A stretch of DNA of 64,000 nucleotides from Daphnia pulex (taxonomy: Eukaryota > Arthropoda > Branchiopoda > Diplostraca > Daphniidae): contig NC_060018.1 of assembly GCF_021134715.1 (NCBI RefSeq), positions 124,001 through 188,000 on the forward strand, written 5' to 3'. Position 1 is the stretch's first letter, and every line of letters begins with the position of its first letter. A model generated the notes under the pieces. That model did no database searches and had not been told where the DNA came from. It saw only the letters and a program-made list of their open reading frames with translations. The translations under genes and the position numbers were made by a program. This document shows positions 1-12,063 of this stretch, piece after piece.

Positions 1-108
1 TAGGGAAGATTATAGTTTGATGTGATAAACACAAATTTGCTGTTGGTTGGCTGTCGCTTACAATCTGGCAATTCCTCAAATTTCTCTTTTCTTTTTTCTT
101 TTGAAAAG

Positions 109-3100
109 GTTTGCGCTCATCGCTACATCCGCAAAGGAGCCGACTACCAGGTACGCCAATCGCAATACGAGCCGATCATGATGGAAGAATGTGTCTGTCA
201 TTGATCTCCGTCGTCTAATGTGCAGATGTGCTCGATGCAAATGCGTTGTTGTTTAATTTTCTATTGGTTTATTCACTGCGTCACGATTCCTTATTCATTT
301 CGGTGATGTATTTGACAGTGGGGCCAAGGCCTGTGCTACACGCTGACCCAAAATTTGGACTACGATGAAACGTGGGAGCCATGTCGCGGACGCCCGACTA
401 CTTGGTATGCCGCTTTGCTTTTCACCTACGCCATGCGCTCATTTGTTTCACGCTTCTTGCCTTTTTCTTTTCTATTTTATCTCCGTGGCTGGAATGTTTT
501 TCCAGTTCTAAAAATAAATCAACACGCGTATTTTTTCTTTTTGGATTTGACTCGACTCTCTGCTGTTGCCTTTTGCCTACTGCCAAACCTTTTGTAGGGC
601 TCACGAGCAGTTTGGCTACTGTCAAGCTGGAACGTCGGGTATGCTGCTGGACGACGACACGGCGCTGATTGGCACTCCCGGGCCGTACACCTGGCGCGGC
701 ACCGTCTTCGCCGTCTCCGTGTCGGACGACTTCCTCCACCGTGACAAGACACTTTATTACGGACCGCTAACCCAGGATCATTCGCCCGTCGACAAATATA
801 GCTATCTCGGTATGGCCATCTTTTTTCCTTTTTATTCTCTTTTATTCTCCTTTGTGTGTTGTTTTCGGGCTTTTTGCTTTATTGGGCATCAACACTGTCG
901 GCCGGCCCCTCCAGCTGCTCCCGTGGACGGACAGAGGGACGGACAGAGTGGCCCTTAAAAAAACAGGCGAAAACAAAGCCTCAATAGCCCAGTGGGACGA
1001 CGACTCTATCAACTCGTGTCATCTGCTTTTACACGTCGTGTCACCTTATCGCCCTCGGGTTTTGATTTGTTATTTTGGCACTTTTTTGTCGCCCGGCAGG
1101 AATGAGCGTCACGTCGGGCAAGTATTTCGGCAGTAAAGTCAGTTATGCGGCCGGAGCCCCGCGATCCAACGGCACCGGCCAGGTGGTCATCTTCACCAAA
1201 GTCAAGAAAGCCGAGAGCCAATTGCGCGTTCAGTTGGTCCTCTCCGGCGAGCAGTTTGCTTCCAGTTACGGCTACCAGATCGCCACTGCTGATCTCAACG
1301 GTGACAGGTAAACATCTCGTATTTTTTTCTTTCTTAAAATGAGAATCGTAAAAATTTGATCGTGCGCAATCGGTTCCGCTTGGCCTGCGCATCTTCACAC
1401 ACGATCGTCGTGTCTACTAGAAAAAGTCCTGGGTGGAGAATTATTTATTTATTTTCTTTTTCTATTTTCCTCCCTCTCTTGCGTGGATGCAAATGTATCA
1501 TTAAGAGTTATGTCCCTCCATCGATAACGCCCCCCTCCTCTTTCTACCTCCCCTCACTCCTACTGTCTTGTGTTGCCTGTGTAGTACCCTGCAGACGATG
1601 GCAATGTTTTATTCATTTCCAATGATTTGATAGCCGGGGTATCTAAGGGTTGTAGAAGAAAAGGAGGAGGAACCGTGACCAGAGAAAATTGAATTCATTC
1701 GACCATCATTTCCATAACTATTGGGAAAATGCCGTCACTCCAACAACAACAACAACAATAACAGCACATGAGAAAATCTCGGGCGTGTGTGAAATTTTCC
1801 TTTCAATCTTGTTGTATTCCTCCCCTTTTATTTGACCCCCCCCCCAATCTTTCTTTCTCTCAGACATGTTGATGACGAAAATGATAGCGAGAAATGTGTA
1901 CGTGCAGTAGATTCTTTTGTGCAGTGGTAGGCAGTTTGTGCAGTTGAGCTTCGGAGAATTGTGGATGCGATGCAACATCCAAATTTGACGTGCATCTTGT
2001 TTGTTGATTTGTGTACCATTTTCTCGTTTTGTTCTGTTTGATTTGATTGTCTTTCTCTTTTCTCTCTAGCCGGGCTGATCTGATAGTTGGCGCTCCGTTT
2101 TACTACGACCGAGAAGCGGGCGGAGCCGTCTACGTCTATTCCAACCCGCCCGACGGTGGTCTGACGGCCGATACGCCCTACGTCAAGCTCGTAGGCAAAC
2201 CCGAATCAAGGTATGCAATGCACACAGTGGGAAAAAAAAAAAAAGATCATCTTTCTTTCTTTCACCTGGAATAACGAATGGCCTACATTCCAGCATCATC
2301 TTTGATTGCTTTTCCGTGTCTCTCGACCAAGTTTCAACCTTCTGTTTGTTTGTTTTTTTTGTGGCTTTTTATTTGTTCAGATTTGGATTCGCGCTGGCCA
2401 ATCTCGGAGACATCAATAAGGATCGCTACGAAGACCTGGCCGTGGGCGCGCCGTACGAAGGCAAGGGCGTCGTCTACATTTACCTAGGCTCCAAACATGG
2501 AATCATTACCGAGCCGTCCCAGGTATTGTCCCCTGTCCAGTCTCTTTTCCCTCCCGTATTGTCTTGTAGAGAGAGAGGACAAGGGAAGACGGACGGGCAG
2601 CTGCTATATACAAACGGAAATGGTGTCCCATCTGTCTGTCTTCAGCCAACCCTTTTCTGTCCTGTCCAACCGTGTGCGCATTTCACACGCACTTTGACTT
2701 TTGTGGCCCAGCAGTTGCCCAGTTGTCGAAACGCTTGGCGATTGTTGTACGACAACTGCCGTTTCTGCCGTGCCGCCGCGGATAAATCTCGAAAAGAAAA
2801 AAAAGAGGCGAGTTTCTATCTGCCGTCTGGTGTCGTGTGCAGCGGTGCCCAGCACTCGTGAAATGCGCAAATTTATTGACGTATCTGCCGGACACTTTGA
2901 AAGAGTTGGAGAGTAATAGTTCTTTCGGGTGGGGGGTTCCATAAACCACGCCAAATGGTTAACATGTAGGGTTTTCTTTCTTTCTTCTTTGTTTTGTTTT
3001 TTCTCTTGTTGTCCTCTATATGGACGCAGCTCTGCCTGCTGCTGCCGACGCTTTCTCGCGTCTTTTTTACGAGCCAACTTTTTTTTTTTTGCTCTCGCGC

Positions 3101-6100
3101 TCCACGACGGACAATAACAATGAAAGGTGGGGGAGCAAATAAAGCCTTTGCCGCCTCCTGTGTTTCTCATTGACGCCCAAAACTTCGTGAGTCTGTACCG
3201 TACCGTGAGTGTGCTGTCGCGGTTCCCTATCGGATCCCTGCGCTTCTTGTTTTATTTCTTCTGGCTGGGAGGAACTAGTTGTCTGTTTTATGGCTCACCG
3301 TTTTGGCTGTTCACGAGTCGAAGACTAGAAGAAGAAAGTTATTTGGTGTTCTGTTTTATGTTATACCAAAGTTTTTTGTTTTTCTTCTCTCCCAATTTTT
3401 CTTCTTTTTTTACTCAATTTCAATTTCGATGTAAATAAAAACAGATTTTGAAAGCGGAAGATATTCCTGGCATTCCTCCGACGACGTTTGGCTATTCGCT
3501 GAGTGGCGGCCTGGATATGGATCTCAACGACTACCCCGATTTGATGGTGGGCGCTTACGAGGACGATCGTGTTTTCCTCATCCGATCCAGACCCATCATC
3601 GGCATCCTGACCCGTGTCCAGCCCGAAGAGAATCTCAAAAACATTGACCCCAACACTCCCGGATGTGAGAAATACCCGAACTCGACTGAAGTCTGGTGAT
3701 AACCCCTTTTTATTATTTTTATTTCTCTTTTTCTCTCTTGAAAGGAGACGATGAGGTCACTTGTTATTTTATTAAATTATCTCCTTAACGTTTCGTCATT
3801 TTCCGTTCCAGTTTCTCGTTCAACGCCTGTTTCGCCATGGACTCTATGGAGGGCTACTTGCGAGCCAACGATCTGGAACTCAAGTATCGCATCGAGGCCG
3901 AGACGTTCAGCGGACGCAAATTCTCGCGCGTCCATTTCGCTCACGGTCTGGCCGAGAAACCCCACGTCGTCGAGAGGAACATCCAGCTGAGGGGCGTGCG
4001 CAACGGAACGGAGCAGTGCTTTGTCGAAACTGCTTTCGTCAAGGTTTGTGTTTGCCTTTGATTTGATTTCAGAGCTCTTCTATCTTTCCGTCCCTTTTTT
4101 TGGGCTGCTGCCCATCTTTCTCTCATTCCGTTTGGACGGCCTGATGGAATTTATCGATCCCCCATTCATTCCTTCGTCTTCACCCCCTCCCTCGCTCCTT
4201 ATTGTAAGGAGCCAAACTCTTTTAAAAATCAAATTTCGATTATGTATGCAGGAGGGGACCCGAGACATTCAATCGGCCGTAAAGTTCCGCATGGGCTACA
4301 CGCTGGTGCAGCGGGAGCCGAGGAGTCCGCGGGACGGCGACCCTTTGCCCAACATCAACCAATATCCGATCCTCAATCAGCAGGAGGCATCGAAAACCTT
4401 CCAGGCCACGTTCGAGAAGGACTGCGGCGATAATGATGTCTGCGAGAGTAACATGGTTACCGTAGCCAACCTCGATCTCCCCCAAGGTATGCCACATGCC
4501 AGCCAGCCAGCCAGCCCCCCCCCCCAACCCCTTCTAATAGATAACCAAATCCAAAACACACTTCATGATTCACTCTTCAAAATCCATACCAGTTATTTTT
4601 TCCTTTTTGTTGTTTTTGGTTGTTTTGTTGTTTTTAAACAAATATGGTCGAGTCTAAAAATGCATTTTTCTTTTTCTTATTTTCCTTCTCTATTTTCATC
4701 CCCTTCCTTCCTTCCCCTTCAGGCGAAGATGGCGTTTCCATTCTGGAACTGGGTGAGCTCCAGGAAGTCGTCCTGGACATATCCGTTACCAATACGGGAG
4801 AGTCGGCATACGAGGCCGGTCTCTACGTCTCCCACCCGCGATCGCTCAGCTTCATCGGCCGAGTCTCGGAGGCCAATCAACTGCTCTGCAACTCGTTCAA
4901 CGCCACCATGGTCACGTGCTCGCTGGGCAACCCTTTCAAACACGGGTAAGTGGACGCTACTTGAATCTCTTCCCCAAAAAGCCAAAAAACTTGAAAGTTT
5001 GTTGCCCCGTCCCGTTCGACAGATCTGGATACGTCAAACTGCGGTTCAATCCCAGCAACGTCGAGGATTCTGAAGCCCGTCTGGCTTTCCTCATCTTTAC
5101 AAACACGACGTCTCAAGAACTCGAACCCCAAGGCAACATTCCCGTCTACGCCAACGTGGTCAAACGAGCCGAAATCTCAATCAAAGGGTATGGCAACTAT
5201 ACAACTAAACAAAGTCTTGGCAGCTCGTAGAGAGATACAAAATAATCATAATCATAACTTTTTTCGTGGCGGGCTGATTATTTTAGATTGGGCCGACCGG
5301 AGCAGGTCTTCTTCGGTGGCGAGGTTCAATCCACCATCAAGTACCGTGACGAAATCGGCCAGCCGCTGCTTCACAGCTACGAAATCTACAATGCGGGACC
5401 GTGGAAGGTGCCGTTCCTGTCGGTCATCGTTTCGTGGCCCTACCAGGTCGAGAACGGGAAACCCATCGGCAAATGGCTCCTCTACATGGACGAGACCCCT
5501 AAAGTCGACGGTAAATAACCAACCCCTTTCATTAGCCAAGTCTTTTAGGAGCCGTAAAAAAAGGCCGACGCTGATGAGCGTTTCGAAATTGAATTTCTGG
5601 TCCGGAAAGACAATCAACTGGGGCCCTAAACATTTTTAACTGTCGTGGTTTGACTCGTGCAGGTGATGGCGAGTGTATCATGGATCCCAAGCAAGTGAAC
5701 GTGCTCGATCTCCCCAAGCGGCCCGGATTCGTCGAGGCTCCCATCGAGCATTTGGCCAGACATTTGCCCGTTCCGACCATCAGCGACATTGACGAGAACG
5801 AGATTGTTGAAATGGAATCCGCGCCGGTTAATTCAACCCGTCAGAAACGGCAAGCGGGCGTCGTCATTCTGCCCGAGGCTATCGTCGATAACGAGGGCAA
5901 GACCCGCCACGTCGTCACTATGGTAAAATAAAACCCCGAAATCTGCCCACCAATCTGAAATGAAAAACTGCGCCGCCGCCACCGCCGCCCCAATCTAATT
6001 AAACTGACGTTTCTTTTTAATGCCCGTTTAGGACTGCGACCGCGGGACGGCCAAGTGCTTCATGTTTCGGTGCAACATCAGGAATCTGCAGCGCAAGCAA

Positions 6101-6654
6101 TCAGCCGTGATTAAAATCCGAGCCAGGTCAGTTGAGCAGCGGGCCGCATTTATTTTTGGACGAGTGGGCCAGCGTTGTGACGTCTCGTAACTTTTGGCTT
6201 GCCTTTTTGATTGCTTTTCAGATTGTGGAATGCGACCCTTGTCGAGGATTTCCCAGGCATTCACACCGTCAGGATACGTTCCAAAGCCCACATTTCCCTG
6301 GATCCTTCCCTGGAAATCACACAGCGGATCGAAGATGATCTCGATTATGTGAGATTGCATTCGTTGTTTCATTATAACATGAATGATTGATTTTTTAATT
6401 GTTTTGGTTTTTTTTTTTGTTTCACTCCCAAGGCTGAAACGATGGCGTACCCGGATCGGTTGGACACTGGCGAGTCACCGTCCGTCCCTCTGTGGATCAT
6501 CATCGTCAGCGTTTTGGCCGGCATTTTGCTGCTAGTCCTCCTCATCCTCTTGCTCTGGAGACTGGGATTCTTCAAGCGCAAGCGGCCCGACCCCACTCTG
6601 AAGGGCAGTCTACTCCAGAAAGACAAGGAGCTCAACGGCGAATACATTTCTTAG
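109..6654 (+). CDS. Integrin alpha chain, laminin-binding PS1/alpha-3/6/7-like, 5' truncated by the window edge
   Basis: Sixteen exons are readable: 109-150, 319-404, 598-809, 1100-1307, 2070-2210, 2381-2522, 3445-3695, 3812-4043, 4252-4486, 4723-4945, 5023-5187, 5287-5510, 5663-5922, 6032-6126, 6222-6348, 6433-6654. They join in frame to 954 residues plus stop; earlier exons lie outside the window. The first exons code for the seven-blade FG-GAP propeller, with [13 protein letters not shown] and YLGMSV motifs resembling vertebrate alpha-6/alpha-7, and calcium-loop blades such as [15 protein letters not shown]. No inserted I domain is seen. Leg domains follow, then a furin-type RQKR at 5839-5850 that would split heavy and light chains. 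The last exon holds one membrane helix and a short tail starting GFFKRK, the integrin alpha membrane-proximal motif. The protein should pair with a beta integrin at the plasma membrane and bind matrix, probably laminin. Assignment to the PS1 (mew) rather than PS2 class is inference from the propeller motifs. Confidence 0.95.
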
Positions 6655-7763
6655 TGTTGTACGACGACGACGTTGACGCGAGAGGTGAGCTAGCAGCTTC
6701 CCCATGTGCCTTTGTTATGTTATACCCCCATCCGATTTCGTGACCCGGCTCTGATTGAGTGTGTGACGTAGTGATCTCGCGCAAACCAACGAGTCGTTGA
6801 GATTGAAAAAAAGCAGAGGTTCATATTGTGTACACTTTTAATTAATTTATACGAGACTACGACTAAGAAATGAGAAGTGAATTGTATTGAATTGATTGCC
6901 AAGCGCCAAACCCAATCAAGACAAATATCAAGTGCCATTACCGACGACCTCTCTCTCTCTCTCTCTGATGGAGAGATGACGACACTGGCGTGCATTGGCG
7001 CACGCAGTTTTGGGTTGTTGAAACACCGACTGTCAAATTTTTCCCTCCAATGTCCATCAAACCACCACCACTGTCGAATTCCCCCCCTCTCTCCCATCTC
7101 CCCACCCATGTTGTGTTGTTACGTGTAATTAAATATGCATAGATTATATTCGTGATTTTAAAGTTAACGGGGAGGAAAGTGAAAGAGAGGGACGCGCTGT
7201 TCATTCGGTCATTGAGTGCGCGTTTCAGTGTGACACTAACCCTAATTCACTGCTGTAGACATATTTTTATTCCTTTCCAGTTCAAGAAGAGAAAGTTTTA
7301 AAAAGAAAGAAACGTGATTCCACATCGCGCCCATTTGTTTTCGTCCACTTTTCTCCCCCCCCCCCTCCCCCCGCACACATTGATCGATATAAATATTGGC
7401 GATTCACTGAATTTTTATTTTTCAAATAGCTATCTCATCATCTCGATGCAGTGTCAATGATTTTAACAGTCCCTTGTACATAAATCATTTAACAAGTAAA
7501 TACAACAAAATTGAGTTCGTGTCTGAAACAGAAAACAACCGCCGAATGCCTTTATCTCTTGGCGGACTTCCTATTTTTTTATATCTGCCTTGACAGTAGT
7601 GTACTAATCTTACAAGTTTTTTTTATTCGCTCGTAAAAACCTCGTTGGGCGTTCCCTGAGCAATTGTGAAACTGATAATGTTACGTCAGTGCATGCCGTC
7701 CAAACCACAAGTTTTAAGTTGCTCGAAAGTGAAGGTTGCGTTAGTTTGTTAGTCGGCCTGGCC
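6655..7763. other. Integrin 3' UTR and intergenic space before the caspases
   Basis: No supported coding exon is seen. The part next to 6654 should be integrin 3' untranslated sequence. It is low in complexity in places, with a CT-dinucleotide run near 6950-6966 and C-runs near 7352-7370. The promoter and 5' untranslated region of the first caspase must lie near the right end; I recognise no TATA box or initiator with confidence. Confidence 0.5.
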
Positions 7764-8945
7764 ATGGAATCGGATGCTATCGCTAATGGATCGGAATTGC
7801 CTCGGGAGTCTATCGAAAATGAGGATACAACAAGGTTTGATAAAATTTGTTTTATTTGAAATTACAACATTTTCATAACTCTTGGCAATTATTTAAAGTT
7901 TGGCGAATATTCCTGGAGACTTTCCCGATTATGATATGGACCATCGCCGTAGAGGAATAGCTTGCATTTTCAACCACGACAAGTTCCATCAAAAGACGTG
8001 GCCGGCTGACCGAATCCCCTCCGATCGCCCGGGTTCAAGTAAAGATAGAGATGACCTCAGTCGAACGCTGAGCCAGTTGGATTTTGAAGTCAAACCTTTC
8101 GATAACCTTACGGCAGCTCAAGTTCGAAAAGAAATTGTGAAACGTAATAGTCAAAAATTTTTCTTTTGTTTCCTTAAAAAAGCAGTTGATCTGATCGCAG
8201 TATTCTTTTTGTGTTATTTCAGTTGCGGAAAAAGTCGATCACACCGACCACGATTGCCTTTTGGTCGTTGTGATGTCGCACGGCCAAGATGGCAAAATAT
8301 GCGCGTTCGATACAATGTACGACGTTGAAGATGTCTGGATGCCTTTTAGTTCGTGTGCCACGTTGGCCGGCAAACCCAAACTATTTTTCATCCAGGTGTT
8401 TTATTTGATTAATTTTTAGAAGGAATTCAATGTTATGCTCTTCACGTTCAAAGGCTTGTCGAGGATTCGATGAACAGGAGCCATTACGAGATGGCGGGAC
8501 CAAAGTGAGTTACTCGTCAACGACCATTGATGGACCCGGCGAGTATTCCATTCCGACGCAGGCCGATTTCCTGTTTGTTTATTCCACGATTCCAGGTATT
8601 AAAAAAATAAAAAAGGCCGGTTCTTTTGTTTAGTCAGCAAATGCCAATCCTGCGACCTTGTTGACAGGCTATGGATCGTACCGTTCGGAAAAATACGGCG
8701 CAGTATTTATCCAAGTTCTCTGTGATGTTCTGTCACAACGAGGGCGACGTGACGATTTGATCTCCATGATGACTGTCGTTCTCCGAAAAGTGGCTGTCGA
8801 GGAAATATATGTGAAGGAAGAAGTGAAGAAAAAGATCGAAGAATTATGTCAGATGCTGTGTTTCACCTCTCAACTTATCCGTCAGGTTTATTTTCCGCCA
8901 AAACCCACAGTCAGTACACCTGCAAAGCGCTGCTGCCTGTCGTAA
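7764..8945 (+). CDS. Caspase A, effector-like, with C-terminal CaaX-like CCLS
   Basis: Five exons (7764-7834, 7899-8143, 8223-8395, 8454-8595, 8668-8945) give 302 residues. The ATG at 7764 opens a short N-terminal peptide of about 40 residues with no CARD or death-effector domain, so this is an effector-type cysteine protease. The fold is marked by DHRRRG (S1 pocket arginine), the catalytic histidine in VVVMSHG and the nucleophile cysteine in QACRG, followed by the PGYGSYR stretch of the small subunit. Possible inter-subunit cleavage sites after aspartate lie between QACRG and that stretch (TTID before G). An intron falls exactly between Q and A of QACRG. The last residues are KRCCLS, which fits a prenylation CaaX box; that is unusual for a caspase. 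The gene is the first of two tandem caspases. It acts in apoptosis or other limited proteolysis; specificity cannot be read from sequence alone. Confidence 0.93.
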
Positions 8946-9249
8946 TTAGTTTTATTTATTTTATTTTATTCGATATCCCTTCCAACATCCTTAAAGCAAT
9001 TTTACCGAATAAACGCGTCGTTTACGCCCACCGCGTACGTAGTTACCATGTTATCACTTTGCGCTTTGTTTAATCAAAACACCTTGCCCACGCAGGAATA
9101 CACCATAGGCCAGCCACAGTATCTCGTATTCGACTTAATGTTTGATTAGATTTTTTTATCAAACGTACAGTGATAATGCTTGTTTCAGCTATAACATGAT
9201 ATCAGTAGAAATGGTTTAATCGGACGCAGACGACACGACAGAGAAGAAA

Positions 9250-10344
9250 ATGGATTTAACCGACGCAAATCCTGTTGGAAACCAACTTCAAACTCCAGTT
9301 CAGGCTCCCAGGTTTGACTTTTCCTCAATCGTTTTCTTGCTGACTTTTGATCATTAATTCATTATACATTTACAATTTTACAGAAGGAAGACAAGTCGGG
9401 CTGAATGCCCAGTTGATCGTGATTCGCCCGTGTACAACATGAAACACCGACGCCGAGGAAAAGCTTACATTTTCAACCACGAATGTTTCGATCCATCGTT
9501 GGGGCTGAAGAGGAGATTCGGATCAAGTACGGACGTTTCGAATCTGCAGATTGCATTATATGGATTGGGTTTCCAGGTGTTTGGTTTCAACGATCTTGGA
9601 GTATGTGACGTCCGTAAAATTATCCAACAACGTAATTTTGGTTTGCATTTCCTCGTTCTGTACAGTTAATTAATTAATTTTTATTTTATTTGTCAGTTGC
9701 AAACGAAGATCACAGTGAGTGTGATTGCGTCATGGTCGTTGTACTGTCACACGGCGAGAACGGCAAGATTTACACATACGACTCGGTTTATCACTCGGAC
9801 GAGTTATGGTTTCCGTTTACCTCTGACAAATGCCCATCTTTGGCCGGAAAGCCCAAACTGTTTTTCATTCAGGTAACAATAGCTATTGTAATCATATTTA
9901 CTAATTGAAAGAATCCAGCCTTTACTGTGTTTCTTACAGGCATGCCAAGGAAGCAAAATGGATAAGGGAACACTGATGCAATGCGACTCGGCCATAGAGA
10001 GGGATTCTGTCGTTGAGGAATACTCCATTCCAACATTGGCGGATTTTATGATTGCATATTCCACCGTTCCAGGTAATGATTGAATGAAGCCCTTGAATTA
10101 TATTCAAATGAATAACATTTTCGCTATAGGCTACGCGTCTTGGCGCAACACCGAGAATGGCTCCTGGTTCATTCAATCCCTTTGTCACATTTTTAAAGAG
10201 TATGGTAAGTATGAAGATTTGCTCTCGATGATGACCATGGTCCTGTTAAAGGTTGCAACTCTCGGCAAGGGTTACGCGCAAATACCGTGCGTCACTAGCC
10301 AGCTCATCCGTCGCGTTTATTTCTACCCGAAAATGAACGTTTGA
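9250..10344 (+). CDS. Caspase B, effector-like
   Basis: Five exons (9250-9311, 9384-9631, 9697-9872, 9940-10072, 10130-10344) give 277 residues. Key residues are present: KHRRRG, catalytic histidine in VVVLSHG, nucleophile cysteine in QACQG, and [20 protein letters not shown], which is very close to the caspase-3/7 small subunit. IERD before S is a likely linker processing site, and VDRD before S a likely prodomain one. The N-terminal peptide is short, with no adaptor domain. Intron positions match caspase A, including the intron between Q and A of the active-site motif, so the two are tandem duplicates that have since diverged. A polyadenylation signal AATAAA lies at 10397-10402, inside the tail region of the opposing caspase C. 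Confidence 0.95.
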
Positions 10345-10409
10345 AGCCCCCTCCCCCATGGTACTTATACACATCTTTATTGCACGTAAATGTGATAATA
10401 AATCTTTAA

Positions 10410-11591
10410 TTATTCTGAAACATTTGAACTTATACAAGACATTCTAGCGTGCCTTTGAGGGGGTTTTTTCTTGGAAGTGAAGTAGAGTTTTCGGGTGAGC
10501 ATGGTGGTTAAGGATGGGATCTGCTTATCACCGAGTTCGTTTGCGAAGGAAATGGCGACTTTTCTTTGGACGGTGGTCATGATGGAGAGGAAGTCATCTT
10601 TGCGGTATTCTTCAGACGACAAAACGTCACAGAAAGCTTCAAGGAACCATGTTCGGTAGGAGGTGAAGTCTGCCGTGCAACAAAATGTCATTTTAAAAGC
10701 AATAGAGGTAAGTTGGCTATCAGCTAGTGTTTTAAGTACTTGAAACTGTAGAGTTTGCGATTAAAAAATCTGCATGTGTTGCCATCTTGAACGGCTCACT
10801 TTTATGTCCGTCGGTCTCGTCGGATGAGCTAACGCGATGAGAAGAGTGCTTTGGGCGAGGAGTCAATGAAGTTCCAAAATCAGGACTGTTTCCTCGACAC
10901 GCTTGAATGATGAAAATCTTTGGTTTCCCAGCGAGACTGGGGCATTTGTCCGATGTAAAAAGCAATCTCAACGGATCTGGATTGTAGTGCGTGTCTTTTG
11001 CGTACAATTTGCCGTTGTAACCGTGAGTCATGAACACGAACAGAATGCAGTCGCTGTTCCTGTGATCTTCCTTGGTGGCCACTGCAAGACAATTTAGAAA
11101 TAGAGAGAATTATTAAGTATTCATATTTAAGAACTAGGGTCCTTCAATCACTTACATTTTGTGATTTTCTTCTCGATTTGTTTGTAAGTCCAGTCTTCGC
11201 AGACGCAAACGGTGAATTGCAAGTCATTCAAAACATTTATCAACTTGTTGAGCAAATCTTTGTCATTTTCTCGTGGCGTTAATTCCAAGTTGGAATCGAA
11301 TTTTTCGTGGTGAAATATGATTGCGTCACCACGTCTCTTGTGCTCCATGTTGTAGCAAGGGGAATTTTTATTCACCGGCGCGCGGATGTATGGGTGATCC
11401 GTGCATTCTTCACTTTGAATGTCTATTTCCGGTCTAACATTTAATCTTTACTGTAATTTGAATCTTTTATCCAAGAAAGTTTTTTTTTTTTTCAACTGTA
11501 CTTACTGTTGAGATGGTGCTGTAAACGGCTCGTTTATCGTTGCCTCTGCGGTAGAGAGTGGTTGAGCGTCTATTTCGTCATTTGAATTCAT
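10410..11591 (-). CDS. Caspase C, effector-like, convergent with caspase B
   Basis: Four exons on the minus strand (11591-11506, 11433-11156, 11081-10740, 10669-10410) give 321 residues. EHKRRG, catalytic histidine in MTHG and QACRG are intact. The N-terminal peptide has a DEID motif near residue 8 and the linker has DETD before G; both look like executioner caspase cleavage sites, so self-processing or processing by a sister caspase is plausible. Unlike A and B, this gene has no intron between Q and A of QACRG, while its other intron positions match. The start of the small subunit (SNFTSYRTW) lacks the usual PG and is a few residues shorter than in B, which may alter the substrate-binding loop. 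The last-intron splice choice (donor at 10739, acceptor at 10670) is the only one I found that keeps frame. An AATAAA on the minus strand reads at 10381-10376. Confidence 0.9.
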
Positions 11592-12063
11592 TTTGAAGTA
11601 GATTAGTTTCAACAAGAGATGCACCAAATAAAAGACCTAAACGGACTAGAGCACTTGCAAGGCAAAACCGACAAGCCGGCAGTGTGTTCAATAAACTTAG
11701 GCTCTCAAATGATTTTGTGGTCATTTTTAGTCGTGTCTTATTTTCTTATCTGCACCTAATGTAATATTTAGCCTTATCCGCGGGTGTAGTCTTATCGTTA
11801 TCAGATACATTTTCTTTTCCTCCTACATAGGCACGTTCTCGTTGATTCCATTCACGAGATTCTTGGTAAAATGAGAGCACTTTATGTCTTACCTAATCTA
11901 ATTTATTTAAACTACATTAAAAACTCAAAATTACTTATTGTTTTCGAGTACGTGTATTAATGTACTGGAATGCATCATTTCTGAGAAGCAACAAACTGGA
12001 TGTGACAATAACAAAAGGTATTAAACTTCAACTATTTTTGACCATTTGTTTTAATAAAAAAGG
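11592..12063. other. Intergenic region between caspase C and galactose mutarotase
   Basis: AT-rich sequence with no supported exon. It should hold the caspase C promoter on the left and the mutarotase 3' end on the right. Confidence 0.5.

Noticed and set aside
1009-1398. Minus-strand open frame across an integrin exon
   Set aside because: Antisense shadow of the plus-strand exon 1100-1307, which is supported by FG-GAP motifs and splice sites.
4021-5073. Long 350-codon plus-strand frame through several integrin exons
   Set aside because: It reads through two introns and leaves the integrin frame; the spliced model keeps all family motifs.
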